Origin: Silvibacterium bohemicum
GTDB lineage: Bacteria; Acidobacteriota; Terriglobia; Terriglobales; Acidobacteriaceae
Length of the DNA: 64,000 nt
Direction: 5' to 3'
NCBI RefSeq assembly: GCF_001006305.1
Contig: NZ_LBHJ01000002.1
Coordinates: 1-64,000, forward strand
Shown one piece after another: positions 21,914 through 32,430 of this stretch. The translations under genes and the position numbers were made by a program. Position 1 is the first letter of the stretch, and the number at the start of each line of letters is the position of its first letter. The notes beneath the pieces were generated by a model. It was not told where the DNA came from, did not search any database, and was given only the letters and a program-made list of their open reading frames with translations.

Positions 21914-23416
21914 ATGAGGGAGAACGCTTTCGTGGCTGTGCGGAAGAGAGAAGCCGGGACTAAAAATAAAGTCGACACCAGGAACGACGTTGACACCCGG
22001 AGCGAAGTCGACTCAAAGCACGATGCTGGGCCGGAGTTTCTGGCCAAGCTGGCCGATGATCCTCGTGTGACGGTGCGGCGCGGCGGTGCTCCGCTTCAAG
22101 CTGGCAAGTGCGTCGTCTACTGGATGCAGCGGGCGGAGCGGGGCATCGACAATCCTGCCGTCGATCTTGCCATCAAGATCGGTGATGAGCTCAATCTGCC
22201 AGTCGTCGTATATTTTTCCGCGATCTCGAATTTTCCTCATGCCAATCTGCGGCACTATGTCTTTCTCAACCAGGGACTGGCGGATATCGAGGAAGACTTA
22301 GCCGAGCGCAATGTGACCTTCCTCGTGCGGCGGCCGCCCAATAATTCTCTTGAGGCGCTGCTCAAGGAAACCGGCGCGGCGATGGTTATCGGCGATGAGA
22401 ATCCCTGCCGCGAGCCGGAGCGCTGGCGTAAGGTTCTGGCCAAGCGGCTGGAGCTGCCGTTCTGGACGGTCGATGCCGATGTGGTGGTGCCGTCGTCAGT
22501 CTTTCCCAAGCACCAGTACATGCTGCACATCATGCGGCCGCGGCTGAATGCGGAGCTGCCGAAGTATCTCGTCGCGCTTGAGAATACGAAGGCAAAGCAT
22601 GCGTGGACAAAGCCGCGCGGCTTCGAACAATTCAACGTTCGAGAAGATGTCACTGCGGGATGGAAGAACTTTGACCGTTCCGTAAAACCTGTGGACAGCT
22701 TCATCGGCGGTACTCATGCGGCGCTCAAGCGACTGCAGCACTTCGTTCGTTATCAACTGGCCGACTATGACAAGCAGCGGAATCATCCAGAGATTGATGG
22801 GACGAGCCAGATGTCTCCCTACCTGCACTTCGGACACATCAGCCCGCTGACCGTTGCGCTGGCCGTCGATGAGGCCGTGAAGGAAGGCCATGCGACGCAG
22901 GCGGCGCGCGATTCGTACATCAACGAATTGATCGGCTGGCGTGAGCTGTCGGTCAACTTCGTGAAGTATGTGCCGAATTACGACTCCATCGAGTGCGCGC
23001 CGGAGTGGGCGCAGAAGACGCTGCGTGAGCACGCGCGCGACAAGCGTGATCCCGTCTATTCGCTCGAGCAGATGGAGCGCGCGGAGACCTACGACGAGCT
23101 TTGGAATGCGGCGCAGATGCAGATGGTGAAGATGGGATGGATGCACAACTATCTGCGCATGTATTGGGCGAAGAAGATGCTGGAGTGGTCGCCGAATCCG
23201 GCGAAGGCGTGGGAGTGGGCGGTGATTTTGAACGACAAGTACGAGCTCGATGGCCGCGATCCGAATGGGTACAACGGCATCGCATGGGCCATGGGCGGCG
23301 TGCATGACAGGCCCTGGTTCGATAGACCGATCTTTGGGACCATCCGCTACATGTCGGGCGCTTCGACGGGCAAGAAGTTCGACTCGAAGCGGTATATACG
23401 GCAGGTAGGCAGCTAA
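21914..23416 (+). CDS. phr: Class II CPD photolyase
   Basis: A 500-residue light-driven repair enzyme for cyclobutane pyrimidine dimers. It fits class II: CVVYWMQRAERGIDNPAVD near the start, INELIGWRELSVNFVKYV in the middle, and the signature ELDGRDPNGYNGIAWAMGG then VHDRPWFDRPIFGTIRYMS near the end (FAD and DNA contacts). The first 45 residues are an extension encoded partly by three 18-bp repeats (KVDTRN / DVDTRS / EVDSKH), so translation might start later, e.g. at a GTG near 21932. Monocistronic. Confidence 0.92.
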   Translation: MRENAFVAVRKREAGTKNKVDTRNDVDTRSEVDSKHDAGPEFLAKLADDPRVTVRRGGAPLQAGKCVVYWMQRAERGIDNPAVDLAIKIGDELNLPVVVYFSAISNFPHANLRHYVFLNQGLADIEEDLAERNVTFLVRRPPNNSLEALLKETGAAMVIGDENPCREPERWRKVLAKRLELPFWTVDADVVVPSSVFPKHQYMLHIMRPRLNAELPKYLVALENTKAKHAWTKPRGFEQFNVREDVTAGWKNFDRSVKPVDSFIGGTHAALKRLQHFVRYQLADYDKQRNHPEIDGTSQMSPYLHFGHISPLTVALAVDEAVKEGHATQAARDSYINELIGWRELSVNFVKYVPNYDSIECAPEWAQKTLREHARDKRDPVYSLEQMERAETYDELWNAAQMQMVKMGWMHNYLRMYWAKKMLEWSPNPAKAWEWAVILNDKYELDGRDPNGYNGIAWAMGGVHDRPWFDRPIFGTIRYMSGASTGKKFDSKRYIRQVGS

Positions 23417-23485
23417 GAAGCGGTTAGGTAAGAAGCGGTTAGCTCAAGTCCGGTCAGCTAAAAACAGGTTGGCTTAGAAGCGGTC
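23411..23485 (+). repeat. 15-bp minisatellite, block 4 (5 units)
   Basis: AGCTAAGAAGCGGTT, AGGTAAGAAGCGGTT, AGCTCAAGTCCGGTC, AGCTAAAAACAGGTT, GGCTTAGAAGCGGTC in perfect register; the first unit supplies the photolyase stop codon. Confidence 0.8.
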
Positions 23486-23601
23486 AGTCGCGTTGCGCTT
23501 GTTTCTTCACACCTAAGTAATCTAGCTACTCTTGTTGAACGCTCTCATAATGCTTCCGACATTTCCCAATTGAATCTGACGTAGCCCCACCCTGCGATTG
23601 C

Positions 23602-26600
23602 ATGTCCATGTCCTCATGGCTGGCGGGGGTGGGCGGCGGAAACAGGTGCGCGGTGAGATCACTCCGGTTGTGCGTCTGCGTATGGGTCGCGTTGCTGCCA
23701 GCGGGGTGCGCTTTGTCTGCGCAGCAGTCTTCGTCCGCAATCGGAGATGCGGCGCGGCAGAAGCAGCGGACGGAGCGCTTTCTTGCTGAGCGGGGGATTG
23801 CGGGTCAAAGCAGAGCGGGTTCTGCGCAGGCTTTGGCCGCTGCTCGTGCCCGACAGGTTGTCGCCTCGTCGTTGCCCAAGGCCGAGAGTAGTGTTGCGCA
23901 TCCTCATGCGAGCGCAGCGGCCGTGACGGCGCTGAGTGCAGCGTGGCAGCCGGTTGGTCCGGCGCAGGTATCGACTGCCGCTTATGGATTGGTTACCGGC
24001 AGGGTGACCAGCATTGCCGCCGATCCCGCGGATGCGACGGGGAACACGGTCTATGTGGGGAGTACGGGCGGCGGGGTCTGGAAGTCGACCAACGCCGCGG
24101 GGCCGGCCAATGCCGTTACCTTTGCGCCGCTTACGGATACGACAGGAGTCTTTGCGGGCGTGGCCGGTGTTTCGCTGAGCATCGGCGCGCTTAGCGTGCA
24201 GCCCGGCGGCACCGGGGTCATCCTCGCCGGGACGGGCGACCCCAACAATGTGACCGATTCGTATTATGGGGCGGGCATTCTGCGGTCCACAGATCACGGG
24301 ATCACGTGGACGCTTCTTACGCAGACTACGACTGCTGCGAGTGGCGCTCCGGCTTTCTTTACCTTCTTCGGAAACAGCTTTGCCGGGTTTGCGTGGAGCA
24401 TGACGAATCCCAGCCTGGTGGTGGCGGCGGTGTCGTCGGCTGCAGAGGGGCCGACCCAGGAATCACTGGTCAATGCGGGGATTGCAACGAGCAACATCCG
24501 CGGTCTTTATTATTCGCAGGATGCGGGTCAGAGCTGGCGGCTGAGCACAATCAGCGACGGCAGCGGCAGTCCGGTGCAGTCGGAGCAGACGGTGTTCAGC
24601 GGTCCCGGCAATGCGGCGACCTCGGTAGTGTGGAATCCGGTGCGGCAGATGTTCTATGCGGCGGTGCGCTTCCACGGATACTACCAATCGGCCGATGGGA
24701 TTACCTGGACGCGGCTGGCCAATCAGCCGGGCGCAGGTTTGCCCGGGAATAGTCCGAGCGGCAACAATCTCAGCGCGCTGTATTGTCCGGCCAATCCCGG
24801 CTCGACGGGGTCGACAGGCTGTCCAATCTTTCGCGGCGCGCTGGCGGTGCAGCCGGTCACCGGCGATATGTTTTCGCTGACGGTCGACGATGCCGATTTC
24901 GACCAGGGACTTTGGCGGGATGTTTGCAGAATCACTTCAGGGGCCTGTGCGAATGCGAATATTCAATTCGCCAACCAGATTGGCGATGCTGCGCTCGAAG
25001 CCGGCTCTGGTGATGCCACGATTCCGCAGGCCGATTATGACTTGTATCTGGCCGCGGTTCCTTCGCAGGGAGACACGGTGCTGTTTGCCGGAACTCTCGA
25101 TGTCTACAAGTGCAGCCTGACGGCTGGGTGCGCGTGGCTCAACACTACGAAGAATATTTCCGGGTGCGGATCCGCTATGGTCGCGCCTGCGCAGCACGCT
25201 CTGGACGCGAGTTTTGCATCGCTGGGTCTTATTTACTTCGGTAACGACGGCGGCATGTGGCGCACGACGGATCTAGTCAACGAGGGTGCAGGCGCATGTC
25301 CGGCTGACGACGCGAACCACTATGAGAATTTGAACTCCGGCCTGGGCTCGCTGGCTGAGGTGGAGAACGTTGCGCAGGATGCTACGAATTCACAGAAGAT
25401 GATGGCGTCACTGGGCGCGCTGGGAACGGCGGCTCCGCAGGGGAGCCCGCCGGTGTGGCAGCAGGTTCTGGACGGCGAAGGAAACGATGCGGCGATCGAT
25501 CCCGCGAATCCCCGGAACTGGTATGCGACATCGGCGTTTGGCGTATCGATTCATCTCTGCACTGCAGGATCGGGATGCGGCGAAGCTGGCTTTGGAGCGC
25601 CGGTGATCGCGGATGCCCAGGTCGACGGCGACGGCGAGGCGCAGGTTATCCCCGCGCCGTGGATTCTCGATCCGGTGAATACTGCGAACATTTTGCTTGG
25701 CACGTGCCGGGTATGGCGCGGACCGGGTAGCGGATCAGGCTGGAGCAGCGCCAGCGTGTTGAGTCCCATGCTGGACGGAGATCAGGGGCCGGTCTGCAAT
25801 GGCGATGCCGAAATCCGGTCGGTTGCGGCATCGGGAGGTGGAGGGACATCTGAGCTCATCTATGCGGGGATGGCTGGGTTGTACGATGGCGGCGGACCGG
25901 CGATTGCCGGCCATCTGTTCTCGGCGTCGGTGCCGAACAAGGCCGGTCAGTCGCCCACATGGACTGATCTTGCCCAGTCGCCGGTTCTGAATGCCAGTTC
26001 TGCAGCGAATCTTTTCAATCCTGGCTCGTTCGATATCTCCAGCATCTTTGTCGATCCTCACGATCCCACGGGGCAGACGGTGTATGTCACGGTGCAGGGA
26101 TTCAGCGGCAACGGCATCAACGCGGCGCAGGTCTATGCGTCGACGGATGGGGGCTCGGACTGGACGAATATCATCAGCAATCTGCCGAATGCTCCGGCGA
26201 ACAGCATCGTTGTCGATCCCAACGACGCGAATACCGTTTATGTCGCGACCGACGCCGGGGTGTGGGTCACGACAGACGTGACCGATTGTCCCTCGGACAA
26301 TTGCTGGACCGGCTTTGGCACGTCGCTGCCCAACGCGCCTGCGGTGCAGCTGGCGACCTTCAACGCGGGAGGAACTTCGCTGCTGCGGGTCGCGACTTAT
26401 GGACGCGGGATATGGCAGATACCGCTGGTAACTGCGGGCGTCGTGTTCACGACTGCGACCGCTGCTCCGGCCGCACTGACTTTTCCGGCGCAGCAGGAAG
26501 GAACGCAGAGTGCGCCGCAGCAGGTGTTGATTGCAAATACAGGCACGGCGGCTTTGACAGTCAGCAGCTTGAATGTGAGCGGCGATTTCGAGGAGACGGA

Positions 26601-28215
26601 TACTTGCTCGGCTCCGGTTGCGCCGGGGAATACGTGCGCCGTCAATGTGACTTTTTCTCCCACGCAGACCGGAGCGAGGAGCGGCGTTCTCACCGTCTTC
26701 GGGAATGTCTCCGGCGGGCAGCTCACGGTGTCGCTGGCGGGAACAGGCACGCCTGGTGCTGCCGTGGTGCTGACGCCCCTGCAGCTTGCCTTTCCGCAGA
26801 CGCTGGTGGGGCAGACTGCGGCAGCGCTCGATGTCACCATTTCCAATACCAGCGCGGCTGCGGCCAGCTTGAGCAGCGAAGCCGTGACTGGAGATTTTGC
26901 GATCAGCGCCAACACCTGCGGCGGGGGACTCAATACCGACAGCGGATGCACGCTGGCCATCTCATTTACTCCCTCAGCTTCGGGGATTCGATCCGGCACA
27001 TTGACTGTCGTCGACAGTGCAGGGACGCAAACGGCGCAGATCACCGGGGTTGGAGTTGCTCTGGCGACCGATTCGCTCTCGGCCGCGAGCCTCTCGTTCA
27101 GCGCGCAGGCGATCGGAACGGCCAGTCCGGCGCAGCTGGTCACGCTGACCAACAGCGGAGACCGGGCGCTGCAGCTGATCGCGGCGCAAGTGACCGGAGA
27201 CTTCCTGGTGGTGAACAACTGCGGCACGTCGCTCTCCGGACACTCCAGCTGTGCGCTCGCTCTGCAATTCGTGCCTGCGAAAACTGGGGCGGAGCAGGGG
27301 GCGCTCACGGTGAGCGATGCAATTCGCACACAGACGGTGAGTCTGAGCGGAACGGGCCTGGCTCCGGCAGGGGTCTCGCTGACTCCGGCTTCGATCAACT
27401 TTGGGGATTTCGGGGTGGGGGGCACGCCTCCGCTGCCGGTCCAGGCCGTGACCTTATCCAATAATGGGGCGACGGCACTGACCGGCTTGAGCTTCTCGGT
27501 AAGCGGAGATTTTGCGGCCCAGCCGGGGTCGCCCGCGTGTGGGGCCAGTCTCGCTCCCGGCGGGAATTGCCAGATCAATGTGACGTTTTCTCCCCTCCAG
27601 GTGGGCGCGCGCAGCGGCACGCTAACGGTCGCTGCCGGCGGCCTGGCCAACCCGTTGCAGGTGGCGCTCTCGGGGAACGGCGTCGCCTTCACTCTTCAGG
27701 CCACCGGACCATCGTCAGAGACGATCACCAGTGGGCAGACTGCCGCTTTTCAGATCCAAATTCTGCCGGTAAACGGTTCTACGGGGACGGTGACTCTCAC
27801 CTGTGCGGGAGCGCCTCCCTCTTCGATTTGCGCCGTGAATCCGGTCAGCCTGGCATTGAGTGGGACGGCAACTGCATCCGCCACGGTGACGATTGCAACG
27901 GGTCAGCCGGGGTCGACGGCAGCGGCAGCCGGTCTTCGGACATTCTTTCGCGGCTACGGACGGTTGCTGGCTCTTCTCGTCCCTTTCGGGCTGGTTGCGC
28001 TGCGCCGCCGGAGGTTCGTGATGGTATTGCTTCTCGTTCCGCTGCTTTTCCTGCCTATCAGCTGCGGTCTGGGAGCGAGTGCGGGGAGCGGCTCCGATGC
28101 AGCCTCCACGAGTGCTCCTGTGAATACAACCCCTCCGGCGACTTACACGATTACGGTAACCGGAGCAGCGCCTGGGGTGAGCAACTCGTTGCCGCTTACA
28201 TTAGTGGTCGAATAG
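23602..28215 (+). CDS. Large secreted BNR-repeat and choice-of-anchor-D repeat protein
   Basis: 1537 residues. A signal peptide ending near CALSAQQ leads to a beta-propeller-like region (about 110–930) with BNR/sialidase-type Asp-box motifs: STDHGITW, SQDAGQSW, STDGGSDW. Four repeats of about 100 residues follow (about 945–1355), each with a DF-x(n)-C-x(n)-C-x-F-x-P pattern and SGTLTV ending, matching choice-of-anchor-D (ASH-type) domains. An Ig-like domain comes next, then a hydrophobic and Arg-rich stretch (about 1450–1480), a lipobox-like LPISCG, and a C-terminal beta segment. Probably cell-surface, adhesive or carbohydrate-binding; no hydrolase residues can be assigned. ATG 23608 is an alternative start. 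Confidence 0.85.
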   Translation: MSMSSWLAGVGGGNRCAVRSLRLCVCVWVALLPAGCALSAQQSSSAIGDAARQKQRTERFLAERGIAGQSRAGSAQALAAARARQVVASSLPKAESSVAHPHASAAAVTALSAAWQPVGPAQVSTAAYGLVTGRVTSIAADPADATGNTVYVGSTGGGVWKSTNAAGPANAVTFAPLTDTTGVFAGVAGVSLSIGALSVQPGGTGVILAGTGDPNNVTDSYYGAGILRSTDHGITWTLLTQTTTAASGAPAFFTFFGNSFAGFAWSMTNPSLVVAAVSSAAEGPTQESLVNAGIATSNIRGLYYSQDAGQSWRLSTISDGSGSPVQSEQTVFSGPGNAATSVVWNPVRQMFYAAVRFHGYYQSADGITWTRLANQPGAGLPGNSPSGNNLSALYCPANPGSTGSTGCPIFRGALAVQPVTGDMFSLTVDDADFDQGLWRDVCRITSGACANANIQFANQIGDAALEAGSGDATIPQADYDLYLAAVPSQGDTVLFAGTLDVYKCSLTAGCAWLNTTKNISGCGSAMVAPAQHALDASFASLGLIYFGNDGGMWRTTDLVNEGAGACPADDANHYENLNSGLGSLAEVENVAQDATNSQKMMASLGALGTAAPQGSPPVWQQVLDGEGNDAAIDPANPRNWYATSAFGVSIHLCTAGSGCGEAGFGAPVIADAQVDGDGEAQVIPAPWILDPVNTANILLGTCRVWRGPGSGSGWSSASVLSPMLDGDQGPVCNGDAEIRSVAASGGGGTSELIYAGMAGLYDGGGPAIAGHLFSASVPNKAGQSPTWTDLAQSPVLNASSAANLFNPGSFDISSIFVDPHDPTGQTVYVTVQGFSGNGINAAQVYASTDGGSDWTNIISNLPNAPANSIVVDPNDANTVYVATDAGVWVTTDVTDCPSDNCWTGFGTSLPNAPAVQLATFNAGGTSLLRVATYGRGIWQIPLVTAGVVFTTATAAPAALTFPAQQEGTQSAPQQVLIANTGTAALTVSSLNVSGDFEETDTCSAPVAPGNTCAVNVTFSPTQTGARSGVLTVFGNVSGGQLTVSLAGTGTPGAAVVLTPLQLAFPQTLVGQTAAALDVTISNTSAAAASLSSEAVTGDFAISANTCGGGLNTDSGCTLAISFTPSASGIRSGTLTVVDSAGTQTAQITGVGVALATDSLSAASLSFSAQAIGTASPAQLVTLTNSGDRALQLIAAQVTGDFLVVNNCGTSLSGHSSCALALQFVPAKTGAEQGALTVSDAIRTQTVSLSGTGLAPAGVSLTPASINFGDFGVGGTPPLPVQAVTLSNNGATALTGLSFSVSGDFAAQPGSPACGASLAPGGNCQINVTFSPLQVGARSGTLTVAAGGLANPLQVALSGNGVAFTLQATGPSSETITSGQTAAFQIQILPVNGSTGTVTLTCAGAPPSSICAVNPVSLALSGTATASATVTIATGQPGSTAAAAGLRTFFRGYGRLLALLVPFGLVALRRRRFVMVLLLVPLLFLPISCGLGASAGSGSDAASTSAPVNTTPPATYTITVTGAAPGVSNSLPLTLVVE

Positions 28216-28399
28216 CCCGGCGAGAGGCCCCAAGGGCTTATAAATTCCACGAGGTATAGTTCTATCCCGATGAAGTTACGCCGTTAAGCATTTGCACGGG
28301 GGCCGCGACGCACTAGAATTGAGAGGACATCCGAAGGTATATCCGATACTTTCTATTCGAAGGAGCAAGATTCGCTGGTTACGCGGCAGCTTTGCAGCT

Positions 28400-31246
28400 A
28401 TGACGCCCCGGCTTCCCCTATTTATGCGTAGGCAACTGGTTCTGGCCTTTGGCGTTCTCCTACCCCTGCTTGCGCATGGGGCTTTCGCGCAGACTTCCTC
28501 TTCTTCCGATCCGTTTTCAACCGGCACAACTTCACCGCAGGTGGACTGCACCGATCCGCTGCTGGCGAACTCCTCGACCTGCACTGACGGCAGTCAGAGT
28601 CCGAGTTCCGGATCTCAGATACAGAATTTCGGTCAGGCAGGCGCCGCGAATATACCGGGCTCCGGATCGCAGCAGATACAGGGGGCGAGGCCGCAGAATT
28701 ACAACGATGCCGGGAACATTTCGGGACAGAATGGCGCGCGGGAGACGATCCTGCAGAAGCTGCCTCCGGAGCCTCTGACGGAGTTCCAGAAGTTTGTGGC
28801 TGGAACCACAGGGCAGGTGCTGCCCATCTTCGGCGCCGACCTGTTCCAGAATGCCCCTTCGACCTTCGCGCCGATGGACCAGACGCCAATACCTCCCGAC
28901 TACGTGATCGGACCGGGAGACCTGTTGCGGCTCAGGCTTTGGGGCCAGGTGAACTTTACCGCAGACGTTCGCGTGGACCGGGCCGGCGAGATTTACATCC
29001 CGCAGGTCGGACCGGTGCATGTGGCCGGACTTCCCTTTCAGGCTCTCGATCAGCACGTCCGCGAGGCGGTGAGCAGGGTCTATCGCAATTTCGATCTGAC
29101 CGCGGATATCGGCCAGATTCGAGCCATTCAGGTTTATGTGGTCGGGCAGGCGCATCGTCCCGGCACCTATACCGTCAGCTCTCTCAGCACTCTGGTCGAT
29201 ACGCTCTTCGCGAGCGGCGGCCCTTCTGTGCAAGGTTCGCTGCGTCACATTTATCTGAAGCGCGGCGGGAAGACGGTTGTTGATTTCGATCTCTATGACC
29301 TGCTGGTAAGCGGCGATAAATCGAAGGACACGAAGCTGGAGTCGGGAGATATCCTCTTCATTCCCGCGGCGGGTCCCGAGATCGCTTTGACGGGCAGCGT
29401 GCGGAAGCCGGGCATCTACGAATTGCGTGATGACACGAGCATGCAGCAGATCCTGACCGCAGCCGGCGGCGCTTCCACTGTCGCCGCGGAATCACGCATC
29501 TCGATTGAACGCATTCAAGACCATCAGGACCGTACGGCCATGGAGGTCGCTTTCGATGCGACCGGCCTGGCGACTGCGCTTCGCGGCGGCGATATTATTC
29601 GCGTGCTCTCCATCGTGCCGATGTATCAGAAGACGGTTACGCTGCGGGGAAACACCGCCAATCCCGGCCGTTTTGCCTGGCACGCGGGCATGCATGTCGC
29701 CGACCTGATTCCGGATCGCGAATCGCTGCTTACGCGCGACTATTGGTGGCGTCGCACGCAGCTTGGACTTCCCGCGCCTGATTTCGAACCGGTTCCGTAC
29801 CTGGCCGCGCAGAGCCAGCCGACGAACCCGGTGGACCTGCGCTTCCGCGCGCAATCATTCCCGCGGCGCTGCCTGGCGACGACGATAAACGGAACGATCG
29901 ATAGCAACGCGAACGGTCCTACAAATGGATCGCAAAATGGGACGGTCAATGGATATAACAATCTGGTTCCCTGCTATCCCGCGTACAGCAGCAATCCAAC
30001 GTCTGCCAATAACAACAATAACAACGGCTACGGCGGCAATCCGAACGACCTGAGCCAATCGTCTCAGCAGAATCCGCAGTTCCCTTTCGACAATCAAGGA
30101 GTGCAGCAGCCGGGGGGATATTTCCCGGACCAAAGCTCGCAGCAGCAACAGCAGCAGCAGGGGACCTACTCGCCGAACGCGAATCAACAGGCCGGGAGTG
30201 GGACGCTGGCCGATCGCGACAGCGGTCTGGTCACCCAAAATACTGCGGCCGCACGAGGCCCGCGCACGACGGTGCAGTTGTCTGCTCCGGAAATCGATTG
30301 GGACTACGCGGTCATCGAGCGGCTCGACCCGGAGACACTCAAGACATCGTTGATTACTTTCGACCTCGGCAAGCTCGTAATGCAGCACGATGCAGGTCAG
30401 AACATCGAACTGCAGGCCGGGGATGTCATCAGCGTTTTCTCGCAGGCAGATATTCATGTGCCGATCGGACAGCAGACAAAGTTTGTCCGCCTGGAAGGCG
30501 AGTTCCTCCATTCCGGCACTTACAGCGTGCAGCCTGGAGAAACCTTGCGGCAGCTGGTGGAGCGCGCTGGCGGGATGACCGGCGATGCCTATCTCTACGG
30601 CTCGCAGTTCACCCGCGAGAGGACGCGTATGGCTCAGCAGCAGAGGATCGACGAATACGTCCAATCTCTGCAGTTGCAGATTGTGCGGGGCACGCTGGCG
30701 CAGTCTTCGTCCGCCGTATCCTCGGCCCAGGATCTTGCCGCGGCGAATTCCGCCTTGGCTAGCGAGCGGGAGCTGATCAGCAAGCTACAGCAGATCAAGG
30801 CGACCGGCCGAATGGTTCTGGAGGTGAAGCCGGATAGCGCCGGGATCGACAGCCTTCCGGATCTTCCGCTCGAAGATGGCGACCGGTTCATCGTTCCCTC
30901 GGTGCCTGCGAGCGTCAACGTGGTCGGGTCTGTCTATGACCAGAACTCATTCATCTTTCACAACGGCCGGCGCGTGGAGGATTATCTCCACCTGGCGGGC
31001 GGACCTGATCGGAATGCGGATCGCAAGCGCGTCTTCGTGATTCGCGCCGATGGCTCGGTCCTGAGCCGGCAGGCGGCCAGCGGTGTCTGGGGAAACACCT
31101 TCGATTCCGTTCGCCTCAATCCGGGAGACACGATCGTGATGCCCGAAAAGACGTTCGGTGCATCCTCACTGCGCGGCTTCCTGGAGTTCTCGCAGCTCTT
31201 CTCGTCGCTGGCATTCGGTGCAGCGGCAATCAGTATTCTCCAATAA
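28400..31246 (+). CDS. Wza-like polysaccharide export protein with SLBB domains
   Basis: About 948 residues, far longer than Wza (about 380). A signal peptide (ending AHGAFAQ) precedes the Poly_export domain (PDYVIGPGDLLRLRLWGQVN, about residue 170), then several SLBB-type beta-grasp domains (IYVVGQAHRPGTYTV, ALTGSVRKPGIYEL, VRLEGEFLHSGTYSV, NVVGSVYDQNSFIF). Between them, about residues 490–625, lies an Asn/Gln/Gly-rich insert with runs of N and Q. Outer-membrane channel for exopolysaccharide; the rfb genes downstream supply rhamnose. Start at ATG 28400 (ATG 28424 also possible); the frame is open upstream to 28292. Confidence 0.88.
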   Translation: MTPRLPLFMRRQLVLAFGVLLPLLAHGAFAQTSSSSDPFSTGTTSPQVDCTDPLLANSSTCTDGSQSPSSGSQIQNFGQAGAANIPGSGSQQIQGARPQNYNDAGNISGQNGARETILQKLPPEPLTEFQKFVAGTTGQVLPIFGADLFQNAPSTFAPMDQTPIPPDYVIGPGDLLRLRLWGQVNFTADVRVDRAGEIYIPQVGPVHVAGLPFQALDQHVREAVSRVYRNFDLTADIGQIRAIQVYVVGQAHRPGTYTVSSLSTLVDTLFASGGPSVQGSLRHIYLKRGGKTVVDFDLYDLLVSGDKSKDTKLESGDILFIPAAGPEIALTGSVRKPGIYELRDDTSMQQILTAAGGASTVAAESRISIERIQDHQDRTAMEVAFDATGLATALRGGDIIRVLSIVPMYQKTVTLRGNTANPGRFAWHAGMHVADLIPDRESLLTRDYWWRRTQLGLPAPDFEPVPYLAAQSQPTNPVDLRFRAQSFPRRCLATTINGTIDSNANGPTNGSQNGTVNGYNNLVPCYPAYSSNPTSANNNNNNGYGGNPNDLSQSSQQNPQFPFDNQGVQQPGGYFPDQSSQQQQQQQGTYSPNANQQAGSGTLADRDSGLVTQNTAAARGPRTTVQLSAPEIDWDYAVIERLDPETLKTSLITFDLGKLVMQHDAGQNIELQAGDVISVFSQADIHVPIGQQTKFVRLEGEFLHSGTYSVQPGETLRQLVERAGGMTGDAYLYGSQFTRERTRMAQQQRIDEYVQSLQLQIVRGTLAQSSSAVSSAQDLAAANSALASERELISKLQQIKATGRMVLEVKPDSAGIDSLPDLPLEDGDRFIVPSVPASVNVVGSVYDQNSFIFHNGRRVEDYLHLAGGPDRNADRKRVFVIRADGSVLSRQAASGVWGNTFDSVRLNPGDTIVMPEKTFGASSLRGFLEFSQLFSSLAFGAAAISILQ

Positions 31247-31350
31247 TCGAGTGGGGGCGGGAATACTTTAGTGCCATACAGGTTCTAACTAAGGTGTGAG
31301 ACTGTAGAGGCGTACGGATTGCAGCGGGCGGCGAAGAGCGGGGAGTGGGG

Positions 31351-32430
31351 ATGAACGACATAATCATAGTGACCGGCGGCGCTGGATTCATCGGCTCCAA
31401 CTTTGTTCTGAGCTGGATTGCGAATACTTCGTCTGAAGTCGTCAATCTTGATGCTTTGACCTACGCCGGCAACCGGAAGAATCTGTTATCGCTCGATCGC
31501 GATTCGAGGCACTCGCTGGTCAAGGGAGACATCCGGGATACAGCTCTGGTGACCTCGCTTTTCCGGACGCACAAGCCGCGCGCGATCGTCCACTTCGCGG
31601 CGGAGAGCCACGTCGATCGATCCATCACCGGTCCCGATGCGTTTGTGCAGACGAACGTGGTCGGGACATTCTCGCTGCTTCAAGCAGCAAAGACCTATTG
31701 GGAAACGCTGGACGCCGACGAGAAGAGCAAATTCCGCTTCCTGCACGTATCCACCGACGAAGTCTACGGCACGCTGAAGCCGGAAGATCCGGCGTTCAGC
31801 GAGACTACCGCCTATGCGCCGAATAGCCCTTACGCGGCGTCGAAAGCCGCGTCCGATCATTTTGTCCGCGCTTATTTTCATACTTACGGTCTGCCGGTTC
31901 TGACTACGAACTGTTCAAACAACTACGGTCCTTATCAGTTTCCCGAGAAGCTGATTCCGCTCATGATTCTCAATGCGCTGGAAGGCAAAGCTCTCCCGGT
32001 CTATGGCGATGGGCTGAATGTCCGGGATTGGCTTTACGTGGAGGACCATTGCTCGGCGATTCGCGCGGTGCTCGAAAAAGGACGGCTGGGCGAGACCTAC
32101 AACATCGGTGGTTCGAGCGAACGCACCAACATCGAAGTGGTCCATGCGATCTGCGACATTCTCGATGAGCTGCAGCCGAATAAAGCACTGGGAAGCCGTC
32201 GCAATCTGATCTCCTACGTTCAGGATCGCCCGGGCCATGATCGCCGCTATGCGATCGATGCGCGCAAGATTGCCAGCGAACTGAGCTGGCAACCGCAGCA
32301 GCAATTCGAAGGCGGCATCCGGAAGACCGTGGAGTGGTTTCTGCAGAACATGGACTGGGTGAATGATGTCCGCTCCGGTGCTTATCAACAGTGGATCGAA
32401 TTGAATTACGCGGAGCGTCTCTCGCTATGA
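31351..32430 (+). CDS. rfbB: dTDP-glucose 4,6-dehydratase
   Basis: 359 residues; second step of dTDP-L-rhamnose synthesis. NAD-binding GGAGFIGSN at the N-terminus, STDEVYG and catalytic YAASK (in [13 protein letters not shown]) typical of RmlB. ATG 31351 follows GGGGAGTGGGG; a GTG at 31345 is also in frame. Overlaps rfbA by four bases (ATGA). Confidence 0.95.
   Translation: MNDIIIVTGGAGFIGSNFVLSWIANTSSEVVNLDALTYAGNRKNLLSLDRDSRHSLVKGDIRDTALVTSLFRTHKPRAIVHFAAESHVDRSITGPDAFVQTNVVGTFSLLQAAKTYWETLDADEKSKFRFLHVSTDEVYGTLKPEDPAFSETTAYAPNSPYAASKAASDHFVRAYFHTYGLPVLTTNCSNNYGPYQFPEKLIPLMILNALEGKALPVYGDGLNVRDWLYVEDHCSAIRAVLEKGRLGETYNIGGSSERTNIEVVHAICDILDELQPNKALGSRRNLISYVQDRPGHDRRYAIDARKIASELSWQPQQQFEGGIRKTVEWFLQNMDWVNDVRSGAYQQWIELNYAERLSL

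Noticed and set aside
26397-27692. 431-codon minus-strand frame inside the large secreted protein
   Set aside because: Regular antisense of the repeated domains, giving an apparent Cys/Pro pattern.
30008-30160. N/Q-rich stretch as a separate gene or prion domain
   Set aside because: It is in frame within the exporter between SLBB domains; composition alone does not show prion behaviour.
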